A stretch of 64,000 nucleotides of DNA from Rhodanobacter sp. B05 (lineage in GTDB: Bacteria > Pseudomonadota > Gammaproteobacteria > Xanthomonadales > Rhodanobacteraceae): NCBI RefSeq assembly GCF_002001085.1, contig NZ_MUNU01000017.1, forward strand, positions 372,001 through 436,000, given 5' to 3'. The translations under genes were made by a program, and so were the position numbers. The notes beneath the pieces were generated by a model. It was not told the DNA's origin. It made no database searches and was given only the letters and a program-made list of their open reading frames with translations. Position 1 is the first letter of the stretch; every line of letters begins with the position of its first letter. Below, one piece after another: positions 56,244 to 64,000 of the stretch.

Positions 56244-57771
56244 TTTTCACCTCGAAAACCATTCGTTGGTGTTGATGCGGCCACGCATCGTGCCGCCCTT
56301 CGGCTGGGTCGGCCATATCCCGTTCGCCTATCTTGTCGTCGACCTTCTGCGGCCACGCTGCCTGGTGGAGCTCGGCACCCATTCGGGCAATTCCTACATG
56401 GCGTTCTGTCAGGCGGTGCGCGCGCTGGAATTGTCTTGCCGGTGCACGGCAGTGGATGCCTGGCAAGGCGATGAACATGCCCTGCATTACGGAGAGCAGG
56501 TCTATCGGTCGCTTCGCTCTCGGCATGACCCGCTATATGGCGATTTTTCCCGATTGCTGCGCGCCAGCTTCGACGGTGCCGTGGGGCAGTTCGAGGACGG
56601 CAGCATCGACCTGCTGCACATCGACGGACTGCACACGTACGACGCGGTGCGCCACGACTTCAAAAGCTGGCTGCCGAAGCTCAGCGATCGTGCCGTGGTG
56701 CTGTTGCACGACACGAGCGAGCGCGAACGCGGTTTCGGCGTCGACAGATTCTTCGGGGAGCTGTCGAGCCGGTACGCCTGTTTCGACTTCAGGCACAGCC
56801 ACGGTCTGGGCGTGGTGGCTGTGGGTTCGCAGTTGCCGGCGGCATTCTCGGCCTTCATGCGGGAGGCCGGCGATTCGCCTGAAGCGATGCGCGGCTTTTT
56901 CGAAGCGCTGGCCGGCACCTTGGTGGATGGCGACGACCGGCCGACGACGGCGGTCACCGAACCACAGCCGGTGGTCTGCCAGCTGTTCTATCGGGGGCGG
57001 GACGAGGCCTACGACGAAAGCCGCATGATCTCCCAGCCGGTCGATGCCACCGACGATACGGTGGACCTGCAGTTCCGTTTGCCGGTGGGCATTCGTCCGG
57101 ATTACCTGCGGTTCGATCCGGCCGACTTCCCCGGGATCTACGGTTTGAAGCGGGTCATGCTGCAGGAGGGAGCCGATTCGCACGTGAAAGAGTTACCGCA
57201 GTTGCCCGGTCGACTGGGTCATGTCAACGGCGAATGGGTGGATGCTGCCGGCATGCATACCCTGCGGTTGGTCAGTTTTGATGGCGATCCGAATGTGGAG
57301 TTCGAGATCGGCAGTGCTCTTGCAGAAGTGGTCGGCGACGACGGCTTGCAAATCACCATCCGCGTCGATTACGAACTGGTGGTTTCCGATCCCGCGTTGC
57401 ATCGTCTGCTGGAACAACAGGCTGCCGTCAGCATGCGTCGGTATGCGCGCGCACGAGTGGATGTGCAGAACCTGTCCCAGGCGTTCTCGCAGCAACGGGG
57501 CGAGATGCAGGGCCTGGCCCAGGCGTTCTCGCAGCAACGGGGTGAGATGCAGAGCCTGGCCCAGGCGTTCTCGCAGCAACGGGGCGAGGTGCAGAATCTG
57601 TCCCAGGCGGTCTCGCAGCAGCGGGACGAGGTGCAGAGCCTGACCCATGCATTCTCGCAACAGCGAGAGGAAGTGACGCTCGCCCTGCAGCAGCTCCAGC
57701 AGGGTATCAATCTGCTGGCAAGGCGTGGCTTCTGGCCTCGGCTGAGGAGGTTCATCAAGCGTGGGCAGTGA
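56233..57771 (+). CDS. SAM methyltransferase with C-terminal repeated coiled coil, candidate chain terminator
   Basis: 512 residues from ATG 56233 (GGAACGGG upstream), overlapping wzt by 11 nt. Residues about 1-210 are a class I methyltransferase (VELGTHSGNSYMAF, TAVDAWQGD, DLLHIDGLHTYDAVRHDF, VVLLHDTS). A beta-rich middle region follows (about 240-400). Residues 413-482 are five tandem 14-residue units of the form LxQAFSQQRGEMQ, then a basic tail RRFIKRGQ. Methyltransferase plus coiled coil beside Wzt with Wzt-C recalls WbdD of E. coli O9a, which caps the chain and sets its length; that parallel is inference. Confidence 0.82.
   Translation: MNRNFHLENHSLVLMRPRIVPPFGWVGHIPFAYLVVDLLRPRCLVELGTHSGNSYMAFCQAVRALELSCRCTAVDAWQGDEHALHYGEQVYRSLRSRHDPLYGDFSRLLRASFDGAVGQFEDGSIDLLHIDGLHTYDAVRHDFKSWLPKLSDRAVVLLHDTSERERGFGVDRFFGELSSRYACFDFRHSHGLGVVAVGSQLPAAFSAFMREAGDSPEAMRGFFEALAGTLVDGDDRPTTAVTEPQPVVCQLFYRGRDEAYDESRMISQPVDATDDTVDLQFRLPVGIRPDYLRFDPADFPGIYGLKRVMLQEGADSHVKELPQLPGRLGHVNGEWVDAAGMHTLRLVSFDGDPNVEFEIGSALAEVVGDDGLQITIRVDYELVVSDPALHRLLEQQAAVSMRRYARARVDVQNLSQAFSQQRGEMQGLAQAFSQQRGEMQSLAQAFSQQRGEVQNLSQAVSQQRDEVQSLTHAFSQQREEVTLALQQLQQGINLLARRGFWPRLRRFIKRGQ
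57469..57678 (+). repeat. Five in-frame 42-bp tandem repeats
   Basis: Units at 57469, 57511, 57553, 57595 and 57637 each encode 14 residues (two heptads). The first three are almost identical in DNA; the last two have drifted. Such repeats can gain or lose units in frame by slippage or recombination, which would alter the coiled-coil length of the methyltransferase. Confidence 0.93.
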
Positions 57772-60166
57772 GCAGCGGAGCCTATCTTCCATGTATCCAT
57801 CGCTGTGGCACGGCCTGTGTAGCGCCCTGGGCCGCTGGCGTCGGCGGTTGCGTGGCATGTCGCTGGCTCTGCAGCCACTCGACCAATTGGAGCCGGCGGC
57901 GGGCCGACCGGGTTGGTGGCAGGCCAGCGGCAACGATCCGAAGTTTGCATGCATAGCCGGGGGCTTTCCCCTGAAAGCGGGCTGGTACCGCCTTTCGATC
58001 GAGCTGGAGGACATCGATGGTGACTGGCTGGAGCCGATGCTCTACATGGACTACGGCTACGGTATGCACGAAACCTGGTCCCTGTACCTGGGTTTCGTGC
58101 GACGCGGTGCGCGGCGTCATGTTGGTGTGGTGTTGTTCCCGTTCGCCGTCCAGCGGCTGCGCTTCGACCCCGCCAGTGCTCCATGCAGGTTCCGGGTGGA
58201 GGGCTTCGGACTCAGGCGGATCGGCCGCATCGGGGCCGCCTGGCGCATGCTGCGCGCGGTGGCGAAGAGCCGCGTGACGCAAGGTTCCGGTCATCGCGAA
58301 CTGATGCTGGATGCCTGGCGCAAGCTGCGGGGGCTGGGCGGTCGCCACGCCTTCGCGTCGTGGTTGCATGAACAATATGTTGCCCATGGCAACATCAAGG
58401 CGCCGACCTACGAGCGCTGGCTGAATTTGTATGACCAGTCCCGCGTGTCGTCCGAAATGTCCCCGGACTCGCTGGTCTCTATCCTGCTGCCCACTTTCAA
58501 CACTCCCGAGAAATGGCTGCGGCGTTGCCTGGACAGTGTGCTTGCGCAGACCTATCCACACTGGGAATTGTGCATATGCGACGACGCGTCCACCCTGCCG
58601 CAGGTACGCGAGGTGCTGGAGCACTACGCCGCGCACGATTCGCGGATCCGCATCATCTGGCGCGAGAGCAACGGCCATATTTCGGCAGCGTCGAACAGCG
58701 CGCTGGCCATTGCCCAGGGCGATTGGATCGCCTTGCTCGACCACGACGACGAATTGCATCCGGTGGCGCTGGCCACGGTCATCGGGGCATGGCGGCGTCA
58801 TCCGCAATGGCAGTTCGTCTACACGGACGAGGACAAGATCAACGCCGATGGGCAGCGCTATGATCCCTACTTCAAACCCGACTGGAATCCCGACCTGTTG
58901 CTCGGGCAGAACTGTGTCAGCCATCTGGGCGTCTATTCGCGGGCGCTGGTGAATGCTGTAGGCGGTTTCCGCCAAGGGCTGGAAGGCAGCCAGGATTGGG
59001 ATCTGGCGCTGCGCTGTAGCGAGCGGCTGGCACCGGAGCAGATTGGACATGTGCCGGTGGTGCTCTACCACTGGCGGGCGATTGCGGGATCGACCGCACA
59101 GGGCGTGGGCGAGAAATGCTACGCCCACGAAGCCGGTCGCCGTGCGCTGCAAGGGCATCTCGAGCGGACCGGCGTGGCGGCCGAAGTGCTCGAGATCGAC
59201 GGCATGATGGGTGCATTCCGCGTCCGTTACCCTACGCCCACATCGCCGCCGTCGATCAGCATCATCGTGCCGACCCGGGATCGGCTGGACCTGTTGCGCC
59301 GGTGCGTGGAATCGATTCTGGAGCGGACGACGTATCCGCGCTACGAGATCCTCGTCGTGGACAACCAGTCCGTCGAGCCGGAGTCGCTTGCGTATCTCTC
59401 CAGTTTCAATGATCACCCGAAGGTGCGGGTGCGCAAGCACGATCAGCCGTTCAACTACTCGAGCATCAATAACGATGCCGTGGGCGGTTGCCGCGGCGAG
59501 TTGATCTGCCTGCTCAATAATGACGTCGAGGTGATCACTCCGGACTGGCTGGAGGAGCTGGCGAGTCAGGCGCTCCGCCCACGTGTGGGTGCCGTGGGAG
59601 CCATGCTGTACTACCCCGACGACACCATCCAGCATGCCGGTGTGGTGACCGGGGTACACGGCGTGGCGGCGCATCCTTACTCCGGCATGCCGCGCGGCTT
59701 CCCGGGACAGATGGCGCGGGCAAGGCTGGTGCAGGGCATGAGTGCAGTCACCGCCGCCTGCCTGATGGTGCGGCGTGAGGTCTATCTCGAAGCGGGTGGT
59801 CTGGACACCGATTTGCAGGTCGCCTTCAACGACATCGATTTCTGCCTGCGGCTGAGGCAGCTTGGCTATACCAACATATGGACGCCATTTGCCGAGCTTT
59901 ACCATCACGAATCTGCGTCGCGCGGACATGAAGACACGACGGAGAAATGGACGCGTTTCATGGGTGAAGTGGAGTTCATGAAGCGTCGATGGGGCAGTCA
60001 GCTGGAATGGGATCCCGCTTACAATCCCAACCTCACGCTTTCTGGCGAACCGTTTGAGTTGGCTTTTCCCCCGCGCGAGTGGTGCTTTTTATCGAGCGCA
60101 CCTTTCATCGTGAAGGACGTCAACGGTCCGGAGGAAATACGCCAGTCACAGACTTCGGTGGCGTAA
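57761..60166 (+). CDS. Glycosyltransferase with two GT2 domains
   Basis: 801 residues from GTG 57761, supported by AGGAGG at 57745-57750 and an 11-nt overlap like those of neighbouring genes; ATG 57791 is the alternative. N-terminal 230 residues form an accessory region with FPLKAGWYRLSIELE. GT2 domain 1 starts VSILLPTFNTPEKWLRRCLDSV with LLDHDDELHP (DxD type); GT2 domain 2 starts SIIVPTRDRLDLLRRCVESI with LLNNDVEVI. Probably polymerises or extends an O-antigen-like chain with alternating linkages, in the cytoplasm or at the membrane. Confidence 0.9.
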   Translation: MGSEQRSLSSMYPSLWHGLCSALGRWRRRLRGMSLALQPLDQLEPAAGRPGWWQASGNDPKFACIAGGFPLKAGWYRLSIELEDIDGDWLEPMLYMDYGYGMHETWSLYLGFVRRGARRHVGVVLFPFAVQRLRFDPASAPCRFRVEGFGLRRIGRIGAAWRMLRAVAKSRVTQGSGHRELMLDAWRKLRGLGGRHAFASWLHEQYVAHGNIKAPTYERWLNLYDQSRVSSEMSPDSLVSILLPTFNTPEKWLRRCLDSVLAQTYPHWELCICDDASTLPQVREVLEHYAAHDSRIRIIWRESNGHISAASNSALAIAQGDWIALLDHDDELHPVALATVIGAWRRHPQWQFVYTDEDKINADGQRYDPYFKPDWNPDLLLGQNCVSHLGVYSRALVNAVGGFRQGLEGSQDWDLALRCSERLAPEQIGHVPVVLYHWRAIAGSTAQGVGEKCYAHEAGRRALQGHLERTGVAAEVLEIDGMMGAFRVRYPTPTSPPSISIIVPTRDRLDLLRRCVESILERTTYPRYEILVVDNQSVEPESLAYLSSFNDHPKVRVRKHDQPFNYSSINNDAVGGCRGELICLLNNDVEVITPDWLEELASQALRPRVGAVGAMLYYPDDTIQHAGVVTGVHGVAAHPYSGMPRGFPGQMARARLVQGMSAVTAACLMVRREVYLEAGGLDTDLQVAFNDIDFCLRLRQLGYTNIWTPFAELYHHESASRGHEDTTEKWTRFMGEVEFMKRRWGSQLEWDPAYNPNLTLSGEPFELAFPPREWCFLSSAPFIVKDVNGPEEIRQSQTSVA

Positions 60167-60897
60167 TGTTCACTTCAAAGCAACAACCGGGTGCGTGCGA
60201 CCCACTGCTGTGCATCGGCCACAGCCATGTCGCCTGCGTGGCACAGGCCGCCGTGAAACTGGAGGTCCCGCTGCAGGCAATGAACTTCTGGGAGATGCCC
60301 CGGGCGATTCTGCGCGAGGACGGTGTGCCGCGTTTATCGTTGGACATCGAGCTGCGACTGCGTCGACATCCTGGGCCGTTGTTCTCGCTGATGGGCGGCG
60401 CAGCCCACGGCGTCCTCGGCATGCTGGTGCATCCGCGCCGCTTCGATTTCGTGCTGCCCGCTCAACCGGATCTGTCGCTCGATCCGCTCGCCGAGATCCT
60501 GCCGGTGCTGGCGGTCCGGGGCATGCTTGAATCACTGATGACAGACTATCTGGCACTGATGACGCAATTGCGCCAGTTCTGTACCGGGGCGCTGTTCCAT
60601 GTCGAACCGCCGCCGCCGTATGCCGATGCAGGGCGTATGCATGCCGACATCCCGTGGCCGCTGTATCCCGGGATGTGCCATGAAATCTCGCCAGCCCCGT
60701 TCCGCCTCAAGCTATGGCGGCTGCACACGCAAATACTCGATGACTGGTGCCGCGCGAATGACACGAAGTTGTTGCGCTGTCCGGCCGAAGCGATGGATGC
60801 CGACGGGTTCATGCGTGAAGCCTTTTACGGTGACGGCGCTCACGCCAACGTGGCTTATGGCGAACTGGTTCTGCAGCAGATGAAGGGCCTGGCATGA
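60166..60897 (+). CDS. SGNH-like protein (GHSH type)
   Basis: 243 residues beginning at a TAATG overlap with the glycosyltransferase stop. Near the N-terminus CIGHSHVACV resembles the SGNH block I serine region (Ser20), and DGAHANVAYGE near the C-terminus fits the D-x-x-H block V. Middle is divergent. An esterase or acyltransferase acting on the polysaccharide is plausible from context, but no precise family is recognised. Confidence 0.65.
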   Translation: MFTSKQQPGACDPLLCIGHSHVACVAQAAVKLEVPLQAMNFWEMPRAILREDGVPRLSLDIELRLRRHPGPLFSLMGGAAHGVLGMLVHPRRFDFVLPAQPDLSLDPLAEILPVLAVRGMLESLMTDYLALMTQLRQFCTGALFHVEPPPPYADAGRMHADIPWPLYPGMCHEISPAPFRLKLWRLHTQILDDWCRANDTKLLRCPAEAMDADGFMREAFYGDGAHANVAYGELVLQQMKGLA

Positions 60898-61997
60898 GCC
60901 ATCCCTACAAGAACATTCCCGACGTACAGCGATGGAGCCGCGCGATGGCCTATCGCACCAGCGCCGACATCGACCCCGTGACACCGCCGCCGTTCCGAAT
61001 CGGCGTGGATGCGCGCGTGGTCACGGCGGGTAGCTGTTTCGCACAGCATGTTGCCCGCCACCTGCGCGAGCAGGGGCAGGCGTGCTTCGAAACCGAGCCG
61101 GCGCATCCACTGCTGCCGGATGAACTGGCGGCTGCCTTCAACTACGGCATCTACGCGGCGCGCTACGGCAACATCTATACCGCCCGCCAATTGCTCCAGC
61201 TGTGGCATCGCGTCACTGGCGCCTTCGAGCCGGCCGACGACATGTGGGCGTGGTCGGAGGGTTGGTACGACCCGTTTCGTCCGACCATCCAGCCCGGCGG
61301 CTTCGCTTCGTTGCGCGAATACCGTGAGGATCGCCGCCAGCATTTCGCGGCCGTGCGGCGCGCCTTCACCGAGATGGACGTGTTCGTCTTTACCCTTGGC
61401 CTCACCGAGTGCTGGGTCTCGCGCGAGGATGGTGCCGTCTATCCGTTGTGCCCCGGTGTCGCGGCCGGTGAGTTCGACGCTGGAAAGCACAGGCTGTACA
61501 ATTTTTCTGCGGATGAGGTGACGGCCGACCTGCGTGCGTTCATTGGCGAGGTGCGTCAGGTCAACCCGCGTCTGCGGGTGATCCTCACCGTATCCCCCGT
61601 GCCGCTGGCGGCGACCGCAGAACCGCAGCACGTGCTTACTGCGACCACCTATTCCAAGGCGGTGTTGCGGGTGGCGGCGGAACAGGCGTGCAGGCTGCCG
61701 GACGTGTACTATTTTCCGTCCTACGAAATCGTCAATGCGGCGGGCCCGGCCTATTTTGCCGAGGATCGCCGCTCAGTCAGCGAGCAGGGAGTGCGTCACG
61801 TGATGTCGCTGTTCTTCCGTCACCTGATGGAAAGGCCGGACGCGGGACTGCTCGCATCGCCGGCGCCGGCGGGCGATGACTTCCTGCGGCAGGCTCAGGC
61901 CGTGGTGGACACGCTTTGCGACGAACAGCGGCTCGATCCGTCGCCCATTACCCAACCCCCGGAACACGACCGGCTGGAGGGCCGCGATGACCACTGA
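60894..61997 (+). CDS. GSCFA-domain protein
   Basis: 367 residues, ATGA overlap with the previous gene. Conserved VVTAGSCFAQHVARHL near residues 43-58 names the GSCFA family, a branch of the SGNH superfamily with a catalytic serine in GSCFA. Also FNYGIYAARYGNIYTARQLLQL, FVFTLGLTECW, LTVSPVPLAAT and TYSKAVLRV, all family blocks. Function of GSCFA proteins is unknown; here, next to glycosyltransferases, glycan acyl modification is inferred. Confidence 0.88.
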   Translation: MSHPYKNIPDVQRWSRAMAYRTSADIDPVTPPPFRIGVDARVVTAGSCFAQHVARHLREQGQACFETEPAHPLLPDELAAAFNYGIYAARYGNIYTARQLLQLWHRVTGAFEPADDMWAWSEGWYDPFRPTIQPGGFASLREYREDRRQHFAAVRRAFTEMDVFVFTLGLTECWVSREDGAVYPLCPGVAAGEFDAGKHRLYNFSADEVTADLRAFIGEVRQVNPRLRVILTVSPVPLAATAEPQHVLTATTYSKAVLRVAAEQACRLPDVYYFPSYEIVNAAGPAYFAEDRRSVSEQGVRHVMSLFFRHLMERPDAGLLASPAPAGDDFLRQAQAVVDTLCDEQRLDPSPITQPPEHDRLEGRDDH

Positions 61998-63021
61998 TGC
62001 GCTGCTGGACGACGGCCTCATGCGTGCCCACGAACTGATGCGCCAACGTCGCTTCGGCGAAGCGATCGACTGGCTTGCCGATCTTTGTCGCCAGTATCGG
62101 GATGACCGGCTGGAACGGCTGCTTGCGTTGTGTCGCTACCGCAGTTTTGTCGAGCAGCCGCCACACTCGGACGTGCCCGACCCATGGCACGCCGGAGTGC
62201 CCGACCCGTTCGCCGATGTGGCAGGGGTGCCAGAGATCTCGGCCAGCCAGCTCAACGCCGCGACGCTTGCCGCAGGCATCCACCATCACGGCGCGCTGCT
62301 GGTGCGCGGACTGCTGGAGGAGCCTGCGGCACTGCAGTTGGCCGATGGCATCAGGGCGGCGCTTGATGCTTGCACGGCGTGGCACGACAAAGGTGAGGGC
62401 GAGTTCGACGGCAGCTGGTATTCGCGCCTGCCGCTGCAGGATGGCTGCGAACTGGCCCAAGCCCGACCTTGGGTCGAGAGCGCGGGGGGCGTGTGGCTGG
62501 CCGATTCGCCGCGCATGCTGCATGAGCTCACGGATCTGTTCGACGTACGCGGACTCGTCGATGTTATCGCCGGCTATTTCGGCGAGCGACCGATGATGTC
62601 GGTGGGCAAATCCACGCTGCGCTGCGTGCCGGGCACGCAGGGCGAGGCGGACTGGCACCAGGACGGCGCTTTCATGGGCGCCGACATCCGCAGCGTGAAC
62701 CTCTGGCTCAGCCTTTCGCACTGCGGGCATGACGCCTCGGGACTGGAATTCCTGCCGCGTCGACTTTCACGCGTGCTGCCCACCGGCAGTCACGGCGCGC
62801 ACTTCGGCTGGTCGGTCGGGCCCGGTATGGTCGAAATCGCAGCCGAAGGCATGGCCACGGTCAGCCCCGTGTTCGCACCGGGCGACGCGCTCTTGTTTGA
62901 CCACTACTTCCTGCATCGCACCGGTGTCCCGACGGCGATTGCGAAGGACCGCTACGCGATCGAATCGTGGTTCTTCGCACCTTCCGCGTACCCCACCCAG
63001 CAGGTTCCGCTGCGCCTGTGA
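61987..63021 (+). CDS. Phytanoyl-CoA dioxygenase (PhyH) family oxygenase
   Basis: 344 residues, 11-nt overlap with GSCFA gene; GGAGG lies 6 nt upstream. Fe(II)/2-oxoglutarate-type facial triad is visible: H224 and D226 in ADWHQDGAF and H310 in FDHYFLHRTG. An N-terminal helical extension of about 80 residues precedes the oxygenase core. It may hydroxylate a sugar or lipid moiety of the surface glycan; substrate unknown. Last gene of the wzm-led operon. Confidence 0.83.
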   Translation: MTTDALLDDGLMRAHELMRQRRFGEAIDWLADLCRQYRDDRLERLLALCRYRSFVEQPPHSDVPDPWHAGVPDPFADVAGVPEISASQLNAATLAAGIHHHGALLVRGLLEEPAALQLADGIRAALDACTAWHDKGEGEFDGSWYSRLPLQDGCELAQARPWVESAGGVWLADSPRMLHELTDLFDVRGLVDVIAGYFGERPMMSVGKSTLRCVPGTQGEADWHQDGAFMGADIRSVNLWLSLSHCGHDASGLEFLPRRLSRVLPTGSHGAHFGWSVGPGMVEIAAEGMATVSPVFAPGDALLFDHYFLHRTGVPTAIAKDRYAIESWFFAPSAYPTQQVPLRL

Positions 63022-63063
63022 GCGGGCCCGGCAGTCAGCCGGACGAGGCGGCGGGTTGTGCAG

Positions 63064-63930
63064 TCAGTCGCGCTCCAGTTCGTCGATCCGCACGCGTTGT
63101 GCCTCGATCACTCCGCGCGCGCGAGCGAGCGCTTCGGTGCGCCGGCTCAGGCAAGTTTCGGTTCGGGTCAGGATGGCGCGCAGGTGCATGCCGTCGGCTT
63201 CCAATGCCATGCAGGCTTCCAGCAGGTAGTCGGCGCTGAAGAATCCGTCGATCAATGCCTGGAGCGCGGGGGTCATCCGCGCCGCCGGCACCAGGATGCC
63301 GAGGCCGTTGAAGAACGGCAGCTTGCGGAAGGTGAAATAGGTTTCGACGCTGGCGATATAGTCCTCAATGGCGGTGAGCACCCCATTGCGCGGGCCGCCT
63401 TCGTGCAAGGCGTTGGCCAGCACACCGTTCATGCCATCTTCGATCAGTTCCGGTACGCCCGGCAGCATGCCGCGATAGGCGTAGGGATGTTTCTGCGAAG
63501 CTTCCAGATCATCCGGGTTGTAGTACATGTCGCGCCGGGCATACGGCCAGGCCACGTCATGCGAAATGATGATTGGCGGCGGCAGGCCGGTCTGCTCGGC
63601 GCGTGCATGCAGCAAGTTCAGCTCGGTGTAGACGGTAGCCCAGTTGTGGTCGCCGTCGATCAGCACTACATCCGGCGTTTCCAACTGCGGAATGGCCGCC
63701 ACGCTCTTCAACGGCAGATAGCGGTACTCGGCCGGGCCGAACTGCGCCAGCACCTCGTGCAGGCCGGGTTGTGGCGCCGGATCGATGATGTCGGCCTGGG
63801 CGCCCGTGGCGCGGCAGTAGGTGAGGATGTTGCTGGTATTCCAGCCACGATCCGCGCCGATCTCCATGAGGCGGCGCGGTTGCGCGATTTCGATCAGCGG
63901 GTGGATGTAGCGTTGCCAGAAACGATTCAT
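63064..63930 (-). CDS. Class I SAM methyltransferase (Methyltransf_24/CmcI-like)
   Basis: 288 residues. Methyltransferase motif I RLMEIGADRGWNTSNIL, acidic loop DIIDPAPQ, and DVVLIDGDHNWATVYTEL followed by IIISHDVAWPYARRDMYYNP as in CmcI/rhamnosyl O-methyltransferase-like enzymes. C-terminus is a helical, basic/acidic stretch (TETCLSRRTEALARARGVIEAQRVRIDELERD), probably a coiled coil. ATGA overlap with the partial gene upstream implies a minus-strand operon entering from beyond the window. Glycan O-methylation is likely but unproven. Confidence 0.85.
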   Translation of the reverse strand: MNRFWQRYIHPLIEIAQPRRLMEIGADRGWNTSNILTYCRATGAQADIIDPAPQPGLHEVLAQFGPAEYRYLPLKSVAAIPQLETPDVVLIDGDHNWATVYTELNLLHARAEQTGLPPPIIISHDVAWPYARRDMYYNPDDLEASQKHPYAYRGMLPGVPELIEDGMNGVLANALHEGGPRNGVLTAIEDYIASVETYFTFRKLPFFNGLGILVPAARMTPALQALIDGFFSADYLLEACMALEADGMHLRAILTRTETCLSRRTEALARARGVIEAQRVRIDELERD

Positions 63931-64000
63931 TGAGCGTGCTCCAGGGGCGCGTGCCAGGCAGGTACGAGGTCGTCCAGCGTGGCGTCGTAGTTGGTGGCAG
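63927..64000 (-). CDS. C-terminal end of an upstream gene (partial)
   Basis: On the minus strand a frame open from the window edge reads ATNYDATLDDLVPAWHAPLE and a few more residues to TGA at 63927-63929, which overlaps the methyltransferase ATG as ATGA. This overlap style matches the locus, so a gene ends here; 23 residues are too few to name it, though polysaccharide biosynthesis is likely. Confidence 0.55.
   Translation of the reverse strand, partial: ATNYDATLDDLVPAWHAPLEHAQ

Noticed and set aside
57469..57678. CRISPR-like tandem array
   Set aside because: Units are contiguous, in frame, with no spacers and encode a heptad-like protein repeat.

Overview
This GC-rich window reads as a chromosomal segment of a gammaproteobacterium of the Xanthomonadales, most likely Rhodanobacteraceae and close to Rhodanobacter. 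That placement is an inference from a nirK plus quinol nitric oxide reductase denitrification locus, a gap/pyk/class I aldolase/tkt/pgk neighbourhood, a XanB-type bifunctional mannose enzyme beside rmlBACD, and GTAGGAG-type REP palindromes; no rRNA or other marker is present to confirm it.

Layout. 1-909 is the end of the helicase HrpB. 1121-4334 is an accessory island: FN3-repeat ORF, short secreted RHS core, a separated HExxH toxin-like domain, a candidate periplasmic immunity protein, and a REP-associated tyrosine transposase between perfect 18-nt inverted repeats. 4440-20690 is a denitrification/anaerobic locus: SDR plus two universal stress proteins, NnrS, NirK, NirV, SCO, a porin, FabA/FabB, a third UspA, a cysteine-synthase-like enzyme, a membrane protein, Tpx, truncated haemoglobin, ferredoxin and qNor. 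Eight FNR/DNR-like boxes lie upstream of its transcription units, seven of them 54-72 nt before the start codon, including one before fabA. 20828-31818 is central carbon metabolism (gap, pyk, aldolase, tkt, pgk, phosphatase) interleaved with an S1/P1 nuclease, a TonB-C protein and two paralogous outer membrane proteins sharing an upstream palindrome. 32020-39257 is housekeeping (maiA, pilU, two envelope coiled-coil proteins, DUF465, cbs, glmS). 39346-43986 has a TonB-dependent receptor and a TPR-sulfotransferase. 44265-48782 is a Rieske oxygenase / APC permease / trimethylamine-dehydrogenase-family operon, probably for N-methylated amine or betaine breakdown. 48841-64000 is a surface polysaccharide locus: xanB and rmlBACD on one strand, and divergent wzm, wzt, a methyltransferase with five 14-residue repeats, a double GT2 glycosyltransferase, SGNH-like and GSCFA proteins and a PhyH oxygenase on the other, then a second methyltransferase and the end of another gene.

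Most promising for novelty: the split RHS/HExxH toxin with its putative immunity partner; the methyltransferase whose in-frame 42-bp repeats could act as a glycan-length ruler beside a Wzt with a C-terminal glycan-recognition domain; the Rieske/APC/TMADH-like operon; and inclusion of fabAB in the anaerobic regulon.
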